The translations under genes were made by a program, and so were the position numbers. From assembly GCA_016873995.1 (NCBI GenBank), contig VGVR01000002.1:62001-126000 (forward strand): DNA of 64,000 nucleotides, written 5' to 3'. Shown one piece after another: positions 1 to 8,400 of this stretch. The notes below the pieces were generated by a model, which saw only the letters and a list, made by a program, of their open reading frames with translations, had not been told where the DNA came from and ran no database searches. Every line of letters begins with the position of its first letter. The stretch's first letter is position 1. This DNA comes from Gemmatimonadota bacterium. GTDB lineage: Bacteria; Gemmatimonadota; Gemmatimonadetes; Longimicrobiales; Gaopeijiaceae.

Positions 1-1036
1 CGTAGCAGCCTGCCAGCTTGCCGAACACCGCGACCCCGATGACGACGAGTGGGAGGGCGACGCCCGACAGCGACCAGAGATCGAAGCGAATGCCCACGAA
101 CGCGAAGAAGATCGGGGAGAGCGACGACACCACGAACACCTCGATGACCTCGAGCGAGTGCGAATGCACGCGCGGGAGCTGCCGGATGAGGAGCCCCGCG
201 ACGAACGCACCGAACACGGCGTGCACACCGATCGCCTCGGTGGCGGCAGCGGCGAGGAACGTGAAGCCGAGTAGCAGCGAGATATCGGCGCCGGTGAGGT
301 CGACCCGCTCGTTCACGTACTGCAGGGCCCGCCGGAGTAGCGGATAAGCCACCCAGCGCATGCCGGCGAGGAACGCGCCCAGCCAGAGCAGCGTGATGCC
401 CAGCTGGGCGGGCGAGAAGGTGCCGCCGGCGGCGAGGCCCGCGATCACCGACAGGATGAGCCAGCCGATGGTGTCGTCGACCACGGCGGCCGACAGGATC
501 ACGAGCCCGGTGCTGTGCGAGATGAGGTCCAGGTCGAGCAGGATCTTCGCGATCACCGGCATGGCCGAGATAGCCATCGCGGTCGCGAGGAAGAGCGCGA
601 AGACGGGGCGGTTCGCGGGATCGGTCAGGAACGGATCGGGGAGGAGCCACCCCAGGGCGAGGCCTGTGGCGAAGGGAATCACCATTCCGAACAAGGACGC
701 CATGAACGCGGCGCGCCCCAGGTTCCGCATGGCGCGGATGTCCGTCTCGATCCCGGTGAGCAGGAGCAGGAGGACCATGCCGAGCCACGAGATGATCTCG
801 AGCAGGTGGCGCTGGGACTCGACTGTCGGGAATGCGGCCTCGAAGACCCCCGGGGCGAAGTGGCCGAGGATCGTCGGCCCGAGAATCACGCCGGCGAGCA
901 GCTCGCCGATGACCGCGGGCTGCCCCACTCGCCGCATGACCTCGGCGAGTGCGCGCGCCAGGAGGAGCATCCCCGCCAGCTGGAGCAGGAGCTCCAGGAT
1001 GGCCTGGGCGGGGATCGGGCTGATGGCCTCTTGCAT
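1..1036 (-). CDS. Kef-type CPA2 cation/proton antiporter, partial
   Basis: A membrane antiporter of the CPA2 (Kef/NapA) type, expected to exchange Na+ or K+ for protons across the inner membrane. I translated it from the reverse complement; it has no stop before base 1, so its C-terminal part lies outside the window and 345 residues are visible. The sequence is a series of hydrophobic helices with family motifs: GELLAGVILGPTILG (about 44-58), LTGIETD (about 93-99), TAMAISAMPVIAKIL (about 152-166) and AVVDDTIGW (about 184-192), the last matching the acidic ion-binding helix. I chose ATG at 1036; an in-frame GTG at 1069 is an alternative, and neither has a strong Shine-Dalgarno. It is divergent from murA. 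Whether a C-terminal TrkA-N domain follows cannot be seen. The ion cannot be told from sequence. Confidence 0.88.
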   Translation of the reverse strand, partial: MQEAISPIPAQAILELLLQLAGMLLLARALAEVMRRVGQPAVIGELLAGVILGPTILGHFAPGVFEAAFPTVESQRHLLEIISWLGMVLLLLLTGIETDIRAMRNLGRAAFMASLFGMVIPFATGLALGWLLPDPFLTDPANRPVFALFLATAMAISAMPVIAKILLDLDLISHSTGLVILSAAVVDDTIGWLILSVIAGLAAGGTFSPAQLGITLLWLGAFLAGMRWVAYPLLRRALQYVNERVDLTGADISLLLGFTFLAAAATEAIGVHAVFGAFVAGLLIRQLPRVHSHSLEVIEVFVVSSLSPIFFAFVGIRFDLWSLSGVALPLVVIGVAVFGKLAGCY

Positions 1037-1128
1037 ACCGCCGTGGTTCTGGGGGGCGCGGGGGGGCACCCAAGTTCTTCCCACTGCTCCCCTGCGGCAA
1101 CGGGCGGCACGGGTCCTGCAAGAGTCCG

Positions 1129-1158
1129 TTGCAGCTATGCGCGCCAGCGCGGTAATTT
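1129..1158 (+). promoter_or_regulatory. Candidate sigma-70 promoter of murA
   Basis: TTGCAG at 1129-1134 and TAATTT at 1153-1158 are separated by 18 bases, with the murA start about 78 bases further on. It lies in the 199-base gap between the antiporter and murA, where a + strand promoter must exist because the upstream gene points the other way. The match is moderate and GC-rich DNA makes such boxes stand out, so this is a candidate only. Confidence 0.4.
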
Positions 1159-1235
1159 CGGCGCCCGCGACCGGACCCGGCGGGCGGTCCACCCTCGACC
1201 GGTCCGTTCCTATCACCTCCGGCCTCGCGGAGAGA

Positions 1236-2525
1236 ATGGCGACCTTCGTGGTGGAAGGCGGGCAGCGGCTCCATGGCCGCATCCGGCCCGCCGGCAACAA
1301 GAACGCTGCTCTCCCGTGCCTGGCTGCGACCGTGCTCGCCTCGGAGCCGGTGACGCTCCACAATGTGCCGCGCATCCGGGACGTCGAGACGTTCGTGGAT
1401 ATCCTCGCTTCGCTGGGTGCGGAGGTTCACTGGGGAGGGCCGAACGAGGTCACGGTGGATGCGCGCGAGGTCCGCCGCGGCACCATCGACGCGGAGCTGG
1501 CCGGGCGCATCCGCGCCTCGGTGCTGCTCGCTGGCCCGCTCCTCGCTCGTTTCGGGCACGTGAAGCTCCCACCGCCCGGCGGGGACGTGATCGGCCGCCG
1601 CCGCATGGACACGCACTTTCTGGCCTTCGAGCGGCTGGGGGCCCGCGTTGCCTTGAGCAGCGGCTTCGGCATCGACGCTGACGGACTCAGGGGTGCGGAC
1701 ATCTTTCTCGACGAGCCTTCCGTCACCGGAACCGAGAATGCCGTCATGGCGACGGTGCGGGCTCGGGGCCGGACCCTGCTGCGCAACGCCGCGGCCGAGC
1801 CGCACGTGCAGGACCTCTGCCGCCTGTTGAATGCGATGGGCGCGCGCATCTCCGGGATCGGCACGCACGTGCTCTCGATCGAGGGCGTCGACGAGCTCGG
1901 GGGTACCACCTTTCGCGTGGGCGCAGACCACATCGAGGCCGGCTCCTTCATCGGGCTCGCGGCGGTGACCCGGAGCGACCTGACCATCGAAGGAGCGCCC
2001 CTCGAGCACCTGGACGCTACGCTGCTCGGCTTCGAGCGCCTCGGCATCGAGTGCGAGGTACGCGGCGCAGACCTCTTCGTGCGCGGCTCGGCCGAGCATC
2101 ACATTCGCCAGGATGCTTTCGGCCAGGTCCCCAAGGTGGACGACGGGCCGTGGCCGGCGTTTCCGGCCGACCTGACCTCGATCGCGCTCGTGGCCGCGAC
2201 GCAGTGCCACGGCACCGTGCTCATCCACGAGAAGATGTTCGAGTCGCGCATGTACTTCACGGACAAGCTCGCGGCCATGGGCGCGACCATCGTGCTGTGC
2301 GACCCGCACCGCGCGGTCGTGGTGGGCCCGCGCGCCCTCCAGGGTGGCACGGTGGAGAGCCCGGACATCCGCGCGGGCATGGCGCTCCTCATCGCGGCTC
2401 TCGGCGCCGAAGGCACCAGCCGCATCCACAACATCCGGCAGATCGAACGCGGCTACGAGGCGATCGATGCGCGGTTGACGGCGCTCGGCGCGAAGATCCG
2501 TAGGGACGAGCGCACGGACTGGTAG
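1236..2525 (+). CDS. murA: UDP-N-acetylglucosamine 1-carboxyvinyltransferase, Cys to Asp type
   Basis: MurA transfers enolpyruvate from PEP to UDP-GlcNAc, the first committed step of peptidoglycan synthesis in the cytoplasm. The 429 residues match the family length. The N terminus carries the substrate-binding K22-N23 (GNKNA), and the usual catalytic loop Gly-Gly-Cys is Gly-Gly-Asp here (D117 in GGDVIGRRR), followed by the conserved Arg. Asp at this place is known in naturally fosfomycin-resistant MurA enzymes of mycobacteria and chlamydiae. Start ATG at 1236 is chosen because homology begins there (ATFVVEGGQRLHGRI); the frame stays open far upstream but that part is only the mirror of the antiporter gene. 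GGAGAG lies just before the start, at very short spacing. It is followed after 29 bases by a small coiled-coil gene. Confidence 0.95.
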   Translation: MATFVVEGGQRLHGRIRPAGNKNAALPCLAATVLASEPVTLHNVPRIRDVETFVDILASLGAEVHWGGPNEVTVDAREVRRGTIDAELAGRIRASVLLAGPLLARFGHVKLPPPGGDVIGRRRMDTHFLAFERLGARVALSSGFGIDADGLRGADIFLDEPSVTGTENAVMATVRARGRTLLRNAAAEPHVQDLCRLLNAMGARISGIGTHVLSIEGVDELGGTTFRVGADHIEAGSFIGLAAVTRSDLTIEGAPLEHLDATLLGFERLGIECEVRGADLFVRGSAEHHIRQDAFGQVPKVDDGPWPAFPADLTSIALVAATQCHGTVLIHEKMFESRMYFTDKLAAMGATIVLCDPHRAVVVGPRALQGGTVESPDIRAGMALLIAALGAEGTSRIHNIRQIERGYEAIDARLTALGAKIRRDERTDW

Positions 2526-2554
2526 TCCGTCACCCCCAGACAGGAGCGACAGCG

Positions 2555-2944
2555 ATGGCCGGAGAGGGCGGAAGCCAGGAGCGGCGCGGCGCGCGGCGGC
2601 GGATGAGCGACGGGATCAAGGAGGGGATCGGCGTGCTCTCGGCCTTCAAGGACGCCATCGAGGAAACGATCCAAGAGGCCCGTGACCGGGGCGACCTGTC
2701 CCCGGACGGGGCCAAGCGGGTCATGAAGGACGCGCTCGGCAAAGCCCAGCATGCGGCGTCCGGCGCCAAGGAGCGGCTGGACTTCGCCCATCAGCGGGAG
2801 GTCGATGCGCTGGCGGACACGGTCCAGACCCTCCGTGAGCGCGTCGCGGCGCTCGAGGAACGGGTGTTTGGCCCGTCCGGCGCGGCTTCCGAGGGGTCCA
2901 AGCCCTCGTCCGAGAACCCTGGCGGAGGGGCGACCTCACCTTGA
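2555..2944 (+). CDS. Small phasin-like coiled-coil protein
   Basis: A 129-residue soluble protein with no signal peptide. Its middle part, roughly residues 18-95, has the plan of the COG3937 'phasin' family: a helix, then a GDLSPDGAKRVMKDAL segment like the GELSEEEAKKLV segment of that family, and a C-terminal coiled coil (VQTLRERVAALEERV, about 90-104) often seen at the end of phasin-like proteins. The last 25 residues are a Gly/Ser/Pro-rich tail. AGGAG lies about 10 bases before the ATG. It probably shares the murA transcript (29-base gap). A polyhydroxyalkanoate role is not supported: no PHA synthase or granule gene is in the window, and COG3937 proteins are common in bacteria without PHA. 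The function is unknown; cell-envelope scaffolding is a guess from the murA neighbour. Confidence 0.7.
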   Translation: MAGEGGSQERRGARRRMSDGIKEGIGVLSAFKDAIEETIQEARDRGDLSPDGAKRVMKDALGKAQHAASGAKERLDFAHQREVDALADTVQTLRERVAALEERVFGPSGAASEGSKPSSENPGGGATSP

Positions 2945-2969
2945 GCCCCCCTTTGGGGCCCTCTATATT
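2941..2969 (+). promoter_or_regulatory. Promoter of the rimP-nusA-infB operon
   Basis: TTGAGC (2941-2946) and TATATT (2964-2969) stand exactly 17 bases apart, a good sigma-70 type pair. The -35 box overlaps the stop codon of the upstream gene. Predicted transcription would begin near 2976 and give a leader of about 130 bases before the rimP start, containing the hairpin and T-run at 3013-3042. The AT-rich patch is conspicuous in this GC-rich DNA. Confidence 0.65.
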
Positions 2970-3012
2970 GTCGCGTCGTTAAAAGGCCGTAACTGCGGCG
3001 GCGTTTTCTCGA

Positions 3013-3042
3013 AGTGGGGGAGTGGTTCGCCCCCGCTTTTTT
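3013..3042 (+). terminator. Intrinsic terminator or attenuator in the rimP leader
   Basis: An 8-base-pair stem (3013-3020 with 3030-3037, five G-C pairs at the loop end and one G-U pair) closes a 9-base loop and is followed by six T (3037-3042), the textbook form of a Rho-independent terminator. It lies between the promoter at 2941-2969 and the rimP start at 3108. It could end transcription from the murA side, but because it is downstream of the only clear promoter it more probably attenuates the rimP-nusA-infB operon. It is the only clear hairpin plus T-run I found in the window. Confidence 0.7.
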
Positions 3043-3107
3043 GTTCGGTGTCGGTTTGGGGTACCCGCTCAGCGGGGCACCCCTGGATTCGTTTGTGGAG
3101 TGGCTTT

Positions 3108-3599
3108 GTGCGCGTCGTTCCGGAGATCGAGCGGGAGTTGGAAGGTCGGGTCGCAGACCTCGGTTACGAGTTGGTCGAGGTCCACTGGGGGGGCAGCGGG
3201 CAGCGCCCCCAGCTGAAGCTGCGCATCGACCGGGCGGACTCCGGGCCGGGGCACGGGGTGACGGTGGACGAGTGTGCGAGCGTGAGTCGGGCCCTGGAAG
3301 CGTGGCTCGACGAGCACGAGGCGCTCTCGAAGCGGTATGTGCTGGAGGTGTCGTCCCCGGGGGTCGAGAGGCCACTGGTGAGGGGGCGGGACTTCGAGCG
3401 CTTCCGCGGCGAGCGCGTCGCGGTGGCGGGAAAGGAGATCCTGGCGGGGCTGTCGACCCGGTTGGAGGGGGAGCTGCTGGGGCTCGAAGGGGCGGGAACG
3501 GGGACGGAGGCGGTACGCCTGCGTCTCCGGGACGGAAGCGAGGTGAGCGTTCCGCGATCGGAGATCCGGAAGGCCAACCTCGTGTTCGAGTGGAAGTGA
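3108..3599 (+). CDS. rimP: Ribosome maturation factor RimP
   Basis: RimP is needed for maturation of the 30S ribosomal subunit. The 163 residues show the usual two-domain plan: an N-terminal alpha/beta domain (VPEIERELEGRVADLGYELV, with the LRIDR strand and the VTVDECASVSRAL helix) and a C-terminal SH3-like barrel from about residue 100 (VEVSSPGVERPLV linker, then RFRGERVAV). I chose the GTG at 3108, with GGAG about nine bases before it, because homology starts within a few residues; the frame is open further upstream but that runs through the promoter and hairpin. It is the first gene of the block rimP-nusA-ylxQ-infB, 41 bases before nusA. Confidence 0.93.
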   Translation: MRVVPEIERELEGRVADLGYELVEVHWGGSGQRPQLKLRIDRADSGPGHGVTVDECASVSRALEAWLDEHEALSKRYVLEVSSPGVERPLVRGRDFERFRGERVAVAGKEILAGLSTRLEGELLGLEGAGTGTEAVRLRLRDGSEVSVPRSEIRKANLVFEWK

Positions 3600-3640
3600 C
3601 CGTCGTTCAAGAAAGCGTGCGGTGCTTGAGGATATAGCCT

Positions 3641-5029
3641 ATGGCGAATGCGTCTCAGATCGTGGCGGCCTTCAGGGACGTCGCGGCGACCAAGAGCCTG
3701 TCCGACGAGGAGATGACCGACCTCGTGAAGGACGGGATCTTGGCGGGTCTCGTGCGTATCTACGGCGCGAACGTGCAGGCGGAGATCGCCATCGATGAAG
3801 ACACCGGCGAGTTCGACATCGTTGTGCTCCGCCGTGTCGTCGACGACGTCGAGGACCCCGCGGCCGAAGTGTCGCTCGAGGAAGCCCGCTGGGACGACGA
3901 GACCTACGAGGTCGGCGACGTGATGGAGATCCCGGTCGCGTTCGAGCAGTTCGGGCGCAACGCGGTGCAGGCAGTCAAGCAGCGCATCGTGCAGCGCGTG
4001 CGCGAGAACGAGCGCGACCGCATCAGAGACGAGTTCGCCCACCAGGTGGGCGAGCTGCTCTCCGGAGAAGTGCAGCAGATCGAGCGCGGCAAGATCGTCA
4101 TCATGCTCAACCGTGCGCGTGATGCCGAAGCGATCATTCCGTGGAAGGAGCAGAACCCGCGCGAGCGCTTCCGTCAGGGCGACCCCATCAGGGCCGTCCT
4201 GAAGAAGGTCGAGGAGAGCCCGAAGGGCCCGCGCCTCATCATGTCGCGCGCCGATCCACTCTTCGTGGCGGCGCTCTTCAAGCTCGAGGTGCCCGAGATC
4301 TACCAGGGCATCGTGCAGATCCGGGAGATCGCCCGCGAGGTCGGTGGACGCACCAAGATCGCCGTCTACAGCCGTGACGAGTCGATAGATCCGGTCGGTG
4401 CCTGCGTGGGGCTCAAGGGCTCGCGCGTGCAGGCGGTCGTATCCGAGTTGGGCGGCGAGCGCATCGACATCGTGCCGTGGCACCCCGACACCGAGGTGTT
4501 CGCGCGCCGCGCTCTCGCGCCCGCGCGTGTGTCGAAGGTCCTCTCGGACATGGAGCGGCAGGTCATCACCGCCATCGTGGACGAAGATCAGCTCTCGCTC
4601 GCGATCGGCAGGAACGGACAGAACGTGCGACTCGCCTCGCAGCTCATCGGCTGGCAGATCGACCTCTACGGGTCGCGCGAGTGGATGGAGAAGGGCTCCG
4701 ACACCTCGGTCTTCACTCAGTCGCCCGAGGACCAGTACGAGACAGCGGACTTCCCGCTGGCCGAGCTCAGCTTGCCACAGACGACGCTCTCGGCGCTGGC
4801 GGCCGCGGGGTACGAGACGTTCCTCCAGGTCATCGACCTCGAGCGGCGTGACTTCCTCGGCATTCCGGGGCTGGGCGAGGAGGACGCGGACCGGCTCCTC
4901 AAGTTGATCGACGAGCTGACCGTGGTGGAGGGTGATGCCGGCGGCGAAGAGGATGAGTCTCGGGGCAAGGGCAGCAGCCCGGCTGCCAGCGCTGCGCCCA
5001 AGGAAGGCGACTGTGAGTCCGGCGAATAA
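3641..5029 (+). CDS. nusA: Transcription termination/antitermination factor NusA
   Basis: NusA binds RNA polymerase and nascent RNA and controls pausing, termination and antitermination. In the 462 residues one can follow the N-terminal polymerase-binding domain (1-135), an S1 domain (about 140-205, SGEVQQIERGKIVIML), two KH domains (about 230-370, with SRVQAVVSELGGERIDIVPW and LAIGRNGQNVRLASQL), then a helix-hairpin-helix repeat near 385-430 (IPGLGEEDADRLL) and a short acidic, low-complexity tail. The place after rimP and before infB is the conserved one. NusA is a known regulator of its own operon in other bacteria, which fits the hairpin in the rimP leader. Its 3' end overlaps the next gene by 17 bases. 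The usual ylxR gene between nusA and ylxQ is absent. Confidence 0.97.
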   Translation: MANASQIVAAFRDVAATKSLSDEEMTDLVKDGILAGLVRIYGANVQAEIAIDEDTGEFDIVVLRRVVDDVEDPAAEVSLEEARWDDETYEVGDVMEIPVAFEQFGRNAVQAVKQRIVQRVRENERDRIRDEFAHQVGELLSGEVQQIERGKIVIMLNRARDAEAIIPWKEQNPRERFRQGDPIRAVLKKVEESPKGPRLIMSRADPLFVAALFKLEVPEIYQGIVQIREIAREVGGRTKIAVYSRDESIDPVGACVGLKGSRVQAVVSELGGERIDIVPWHPDTEVFARRALAPARVSKVLSDMERQVITAIVDEDQLSLAIGRNGQNVRLASQLIGWQIDLYGSREWMEKGSDTSVFTQSPEDQYETADFPLAELSLPQTTLSALAAAGYETFLQVIDLERRDFLGIPGLGEEDADRLLKLIDELTVVEGDAGGEEDESRGKGSSPAASAAPKEGDCESGE

Positions 5030-5357
5030 GGTCTACGGATTGCTGGGGCTCGCGCGTCGCGCAGGGGGTGTCGTTCCCGGGACGGAAGCCGTGCGTGAGG
5101 CCGTGCGTGACGGGCGGGCGCGGCTCGTGGTGCTAGCGACGGACGCTTCGCCGGCGCAGCTCGACAAGGTCGAGCGCACGCTGGCCGGCCGTCCCGCTCC
5201 GCGCGTGAGCTTCGGGGACCGAAGTGGCCTCGGCGCCGCGCTCGGCAAGCGGCCCGTGTCGGCGGTGGCCGTGACGCATCCTTCGTTCGCCCATCAAATC
5301 GTTGCCGAGCTGGAGCAGGGATCCGAAGTCGTCGCCTCGAGTGGAGTGGAGGGCTAG
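5013..5357 (+). CDS. ylxQ: L7Ae/L30e-family RNA-binding protein (YlxQ-like)
   Basis: A 114-residue protein of the L7Ae/L30e/S12e/Gadd45 RNA-binding family, placed where ylxQ stands in many bacteria. It has the family opening (VYGLLGLARRAGGVVPGTEA), the strand plus helix ARLVVLATDASPAQLDKV, and a late VSAVAVTHPSFAHQIV segment. I chose GTG at 5013, inside the end of nusA, because AAGGAAGG precedes it at good spacing and homology begins a few residues later; a longer frame from ATG 4932 lies wholly within nusA coding sequence and looks like a shadow. Its exact role is unknown; YlxQ proteins are thought to bind RNA connected with translation. Coupled translation with nusA is likely from the overlap. 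Confidence 0.85.
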   Translation: MSPANKVYGLLGLARRAGGVVPGTEAVREAVRDGRARLVVLATDASPAQLDKVERTLAGRPAPRVSFGDRSGLGAALGKRPVSAVAVTHPSFAHQIVAELEQGSEVVASSGVEG

Positions 5358-5364
5358 AGCTGGC

Positions 5365-8070
5365 ATGCAGGTCTACGATCTGGCAGACGACCTCAAGGTC
5401 ACACCGGACGCGCTGATCGCGCTGCTCCGGCAGATGGGTATTGCCGTCGCGGACGAGGACGCGGCAATCAGCGACGCGCAGGTGTCGAAGGTGCTCGCCA
5501 AGGTCGAGCGCGAGCGACGCGCGGGTCACAAAGACCCTGCCGAGGCCATCATGGCCGCGCTGGAGGAGGCGTCCCCGTCGGCGGGTAAGCGCCGTCGCCG
5601 CAAGAAGGAAGACGTGCCCGAGCCGGAGCCCGAGCCCGCGGCGCCCGAGCCGGACCCGGTCGTGCCGGAACCCGTCGCCGCCGCGCCGATGCCGACGCCG
5701 GAGCCGGAGGAGGCTCCCGCCCCTGCGGGTAAGAAGCGCGTGGCCGTGGAACCCCAGCCGGCCGCCGAGCAACCTCCCATGGGCAGGATTCCGCCTGCGC
5801 CGGCTACCGAAACACGTCCTGTGGCTCCGCGGGCCTCGGCCACTCCGCGCGCTTCCGCGTCTCCGCGCGCCACCGCGACTCCCCGCGCCGCCGCGCCCGA
5901 GGCTCCAGCAGCACGGGCGGAGCGCGCGCCGGAGCCGGCCGCACCAGCGCCGGAGGAGCGACTTCGGCCACCGCCGGATCCCGCACGGGCCGGTGCGCCG
6001 GACGGACCCGTCCGCACCATTCGCCGTCCCACGCCCGCCCCCGCAGCGAGTGCAGGGCCGGGCGGTCAGGTCCGCATCCAGGCCGATGGATATACGGCCG
6101 ACGGGCGCAAGAAGCGCCGCGAGAAGAAGAAGGGGAAGAAGCGCGACGACGTGGATCAGGACGAGGTGCAGTCCAACATCCAGCGCGTGATGTCGGAGCT
6201 GAAGGGCGGCGGCAAGAAGAAGCGCCGCAAGGGCGAGAAGCTCTCCGCTGAAGAGCAGGAGGCGCTCGAGGAGCAAGAGCGGCAAGAGGTGGAGCGCGAG
6301 CGCACCACGGTGCGCGTGAACGAGTTCCTCACCGTGGCGGAGCTCGCCGAGCTCATCCAAGTGCCTTCGACCGAGATCATCGGCTCGGCGTTCAAGAACC
6401 TGCACCTGCTCGTGACCATCAATCAGCGCCTCGACTTCGATCAGATCGAGATGCTGCTGGACGCCTTCGGCTTCACTGCGGTACGCGAAGAGGAGTACGG
6501 CGCCGAGCAGGAGATCGCCGCCGAAGAGGATGCACCCGAGACGCTCAAGCCGCGTCCGCCGGTCGTCACGGTCATGGGCCACGTCGACCACGGCAAGACG
6601 CTGCTCCTCGACCGCATTCGCAACACCAACGTCGTGGCGGGCGAGGCGGGCGGTATCACGCAGCACATCGGCGCGTATCACGTCGAGCTGCCGGACCACC
6701 GCAGCATCACCTTCCTGGACACACCGGGTCACGCGGCCTTCACGGCCATGCGCGCGCGCGGCGCCGAGGTGACGGACATCGTCATTCTGCTCGTCGCCGC
6801 GGACGACGCGGTCATGCCGCAGACGGTGGAGGCCATCAGCCACGCCAAGAACGCGGGCGTGCCGATTGTCGTTGCGATCAACAAGACCGACCTGCCGGCT
6901 GCGAACCCGATGAAGGTCAAGCAGCAGCTCATGCATCATCAGGTCAACGTCGAGGACTTCGGCGGCACGGTGCTCTCCTCCGAGGTGTCGGCGAAGACGG
7001 GCAAAGGCATCGAAGACCTGCTGGAGAAGGTGTTGCTGCAGGCCGAGATGCTCGAGCTCAAGGCGAATCCCGACCGCGAGGCCCACGGCACCGTCATCGA
7101 GGCCCAGCTCGACGTCGGTAAGGGGCCAGTCGTGTCGGTGCTCGTGCAACGCGGCACGCTCAAGGTGGGTGACTCGTTCCTCTGCGGCCTCTACGATGGC
7201 CGGGTGCGGGCGCTGCTCGACGAGCGCGGTCACTCGCTCCGCGAAGCGGGGCCCGCAACGCCCGTGCAGGTGCTCGGCTCGAGCGGCGTGCCGCAAGCGG
7301 GCGACACGTTCCAGGTCATGGATGCGGCGGCCGCCTCCGAAATCGCGATGAACCGCCAGCGCCTGGACCGCGAGAAGCAGATGCGCATCCGCGAGCGCGG
7401 GGTGAAGCTCGGCGACTTCGGTGCGCTGGTCGCGGCCGGCCAGGTCTCTCGCCTGCCGCTCGTCATCAAGGGCGACGTGGATGGGTCGGTGCAGGCGCTC
7501 GCCGACTCGCTGGAGCAGCTCGGCACCGACGAGGTGCAGGTCGATATCGTCCACCGCGCGGTGGGCGCGATCAACGAGTCGGACGTGCTGCTGGCGCAGA
7601 CCGCGGGTGCGGTCATCATCGGGTTCCGCGTGCGCCCGCAGACGGCGGCCCGGCACCTCGCCGAGAAGTCGAACGTCGACATCCGCGATTACGACGTCAT
7701 CTACGAAGCGGTCGACGACGTGACCGCAGCGCTCGAAGGTCTTCTCTCTCCCGAGAAGAAGGAGACCGTTCTCGGCTCGGCCGAGGTGCGCGAGACCTTC
7801 AAGGTCAGCAAGGTCGGCACGATCGCCGGGTGCTACGTCTCCGACGGCCGCATCGACCGCAAGGGCAGGGCGCGCCTCGTTCGCGACGGTATCGTCGTCT
7901 ACGACGGCGACATGGGTTCGCTCAAGCGCTTCAAGGACGACGTCAAGGAAGTGCGCGAGGGCTTCGAGTGCGGCATCGGCATCGCGAACTTCAACGACGT
8001 CAAGGTCGGCGACGTCATCGAGTGCTACATGGTCGAGGAAGTCGCGCGCACGCTCGCGGGCGCGACCTGA
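5365..8070 (+). CDS. infB: Translation initiation factor IF-2
   Basis: IF-2 is the GTPase that brings initiator fMet-tRNA to the 30S subunit and promotes 70S joining. The 901 residues show an IF2-N domain at the start ([19 protein letters not shown]), a long Pro/Ala/Glu-rich linker (about 75-230), a basic [11 protein letters not shown] patch, a second IF2-N domain (about 310-375), then the G domain with GHVDHGKT (about 405-412), DTPGH (about 452) and NKTD (about 506), and domains II-IV to the C terminus. Start ATG 5365 lies 7 bases after ylxQ. The linker biases codon use strongly to GCG/CCG, which gives long antisense open frames over it; these are shadows. Confidence 0.97.
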   Translation: MQVYDLADDLKVTPDALIALLRQMGIAVADEDAAISDAQVSKVLAKVERERRAGHKDPAEAIMAALEEASPSAGKRRRRKKEDVPEPEPEPAAPEPDPVVPEPVAAAPMPTPEPEEAPAPAGKKRVAVEPQPAAEQPPMGRIPPAPATETRPVAPRASATPRASASPRATATPRAAAPEAPAARAERAPEPAAPAPEERLRPPPDPARAGAPDGPVRTIRRPTPAPAASAGPGGQVRIQADGYTADGRKKRREKKKGKKRDDVDQDEVQSNIQRVMSELKGGGKKKRRKGEKLSAEEQEALEEQERQEVERERTTVRVNEFLTVAELAELIQVPSTEIIGSAFKNLHLLVTINQRLDFDQIEMLLDAFGFTAVREEEYGAEQEIAAEEDAPETLKPRPPVVTVMGHVDHGKTLLLDRIRNTNVVAGEAGGITQHIGAYHVELPDHRSITFLDTPGHAAFTAMRARGAEVTDIVILLVAADDAVMPQTVEAISHAKNAGVPIVVAINKTDLPAANPMKVKQQLMHHQVNVEDFGGTVLSSEVSAKTGKGIEDLLEKVLLQAEMLELKANPDREAHGTVIEAQLDVGKGPVVSVLVQRGTLKVGDSFLCGLYDGRVRALLDERGHSLREAGPATPVQVLGSSGVPQAGDTFQVMDAAAASEIAMNRQRLDREKQMRIRERGVKLGDFGALVAAGQVSRLPLVIKGDVDGSVQALADSLEQLGTDEVQVDIVHRAVGAINESDVLLAQTAGAVIIGFRVRPQTAARHLAEKSNVDIRDYDVIYEAVDDVTAALEGLLSPEKKETVLGSAEVRETFKVSKVGTIAGCYVSDGRIDRKGRARLVRDGIVVYDGDMGSLKRFKDDVKEVREGFECGIGIANFNDVKVGDVIECYMVEEVARTLAGAT

Positions 8071-8093
8071 CGACCGCCGAGCTTCCCTCGTAG

Positions 8094-8375
8094 ATGGTCG
8101 TCGCGTCGCTCACCTGGGAGCTGTCGTTGCCCGGGTGCTCGTCGCTCAAGGAGAAGCGCTCCGTGATCCGGTCGCTGCGGGACCAATTGCGCGACAGGTT
8201 CAACGTGTCGGTCGCGGAGACCGATCTGAACGACGTGCACACGCGCGCCGAACTGACCATCGCACTGGTCGCCACGGACGGCGTCTTCGCCGAATCGGTC
8301 TTTCAGAAAGCCGACCAGCTCGTCGAGGCGCACGGCGGGGCGGTGATTGTCGGCGTACGCCGAGAGATATACTGA
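8094..8375 (+). CDS. ylxP: DUF503 family protein (YlxP-like)
   Basis: A 93-residue protein of the DUF503/YlxP family, found between infB and rbfA in many bacteria. The signature is clear: an opening strand (LTWELSLPGCSSLKEKRSVI), a DRFNVSVAETD segment, and an ELTIALVATDG strand. Its function is unsettled; the conserved place next to infB and rbfA points to translation or ribosome assembly. ATG 8094 is 23 bases after infB. Confidence 0.9.
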   Translation: MVVASLTWELSLPGCSSLKEKRSVIRSLRDQLRDRFNVSVAETDLNDVHTRAELTIALVATDGVFAESVFQKADQLVEAHGGAVIVGVRREIY

Positions 8376-8400
8376 TGCGCACTGGAGCGGAGGGTGCATC

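Noticed and set aside
1051-1066. G-run (six G, CGC, seven G) as a possible quadruplex
   Set aside because: Only two G-runs, which is not enough for a standard intramolecular quadruplex; noted only because it lies in the antiporter's leader.
360-1235. Open frame that extends murA upstream by 292 codons on the + strand
   Set aside because: It is the mirror of the antiporter gene on the other strand; the residues are low-complexity Arg/Ser/Ala-rich and MurA homology begins only at 1236.
4717-7656. 979-codon open frame on the - strand over nusA and infB
   Set aside because: His/Asp/Arg-rich product typical of antisense to GC-rich genes; infB is certain on the other strand and there is no start signal or domain.
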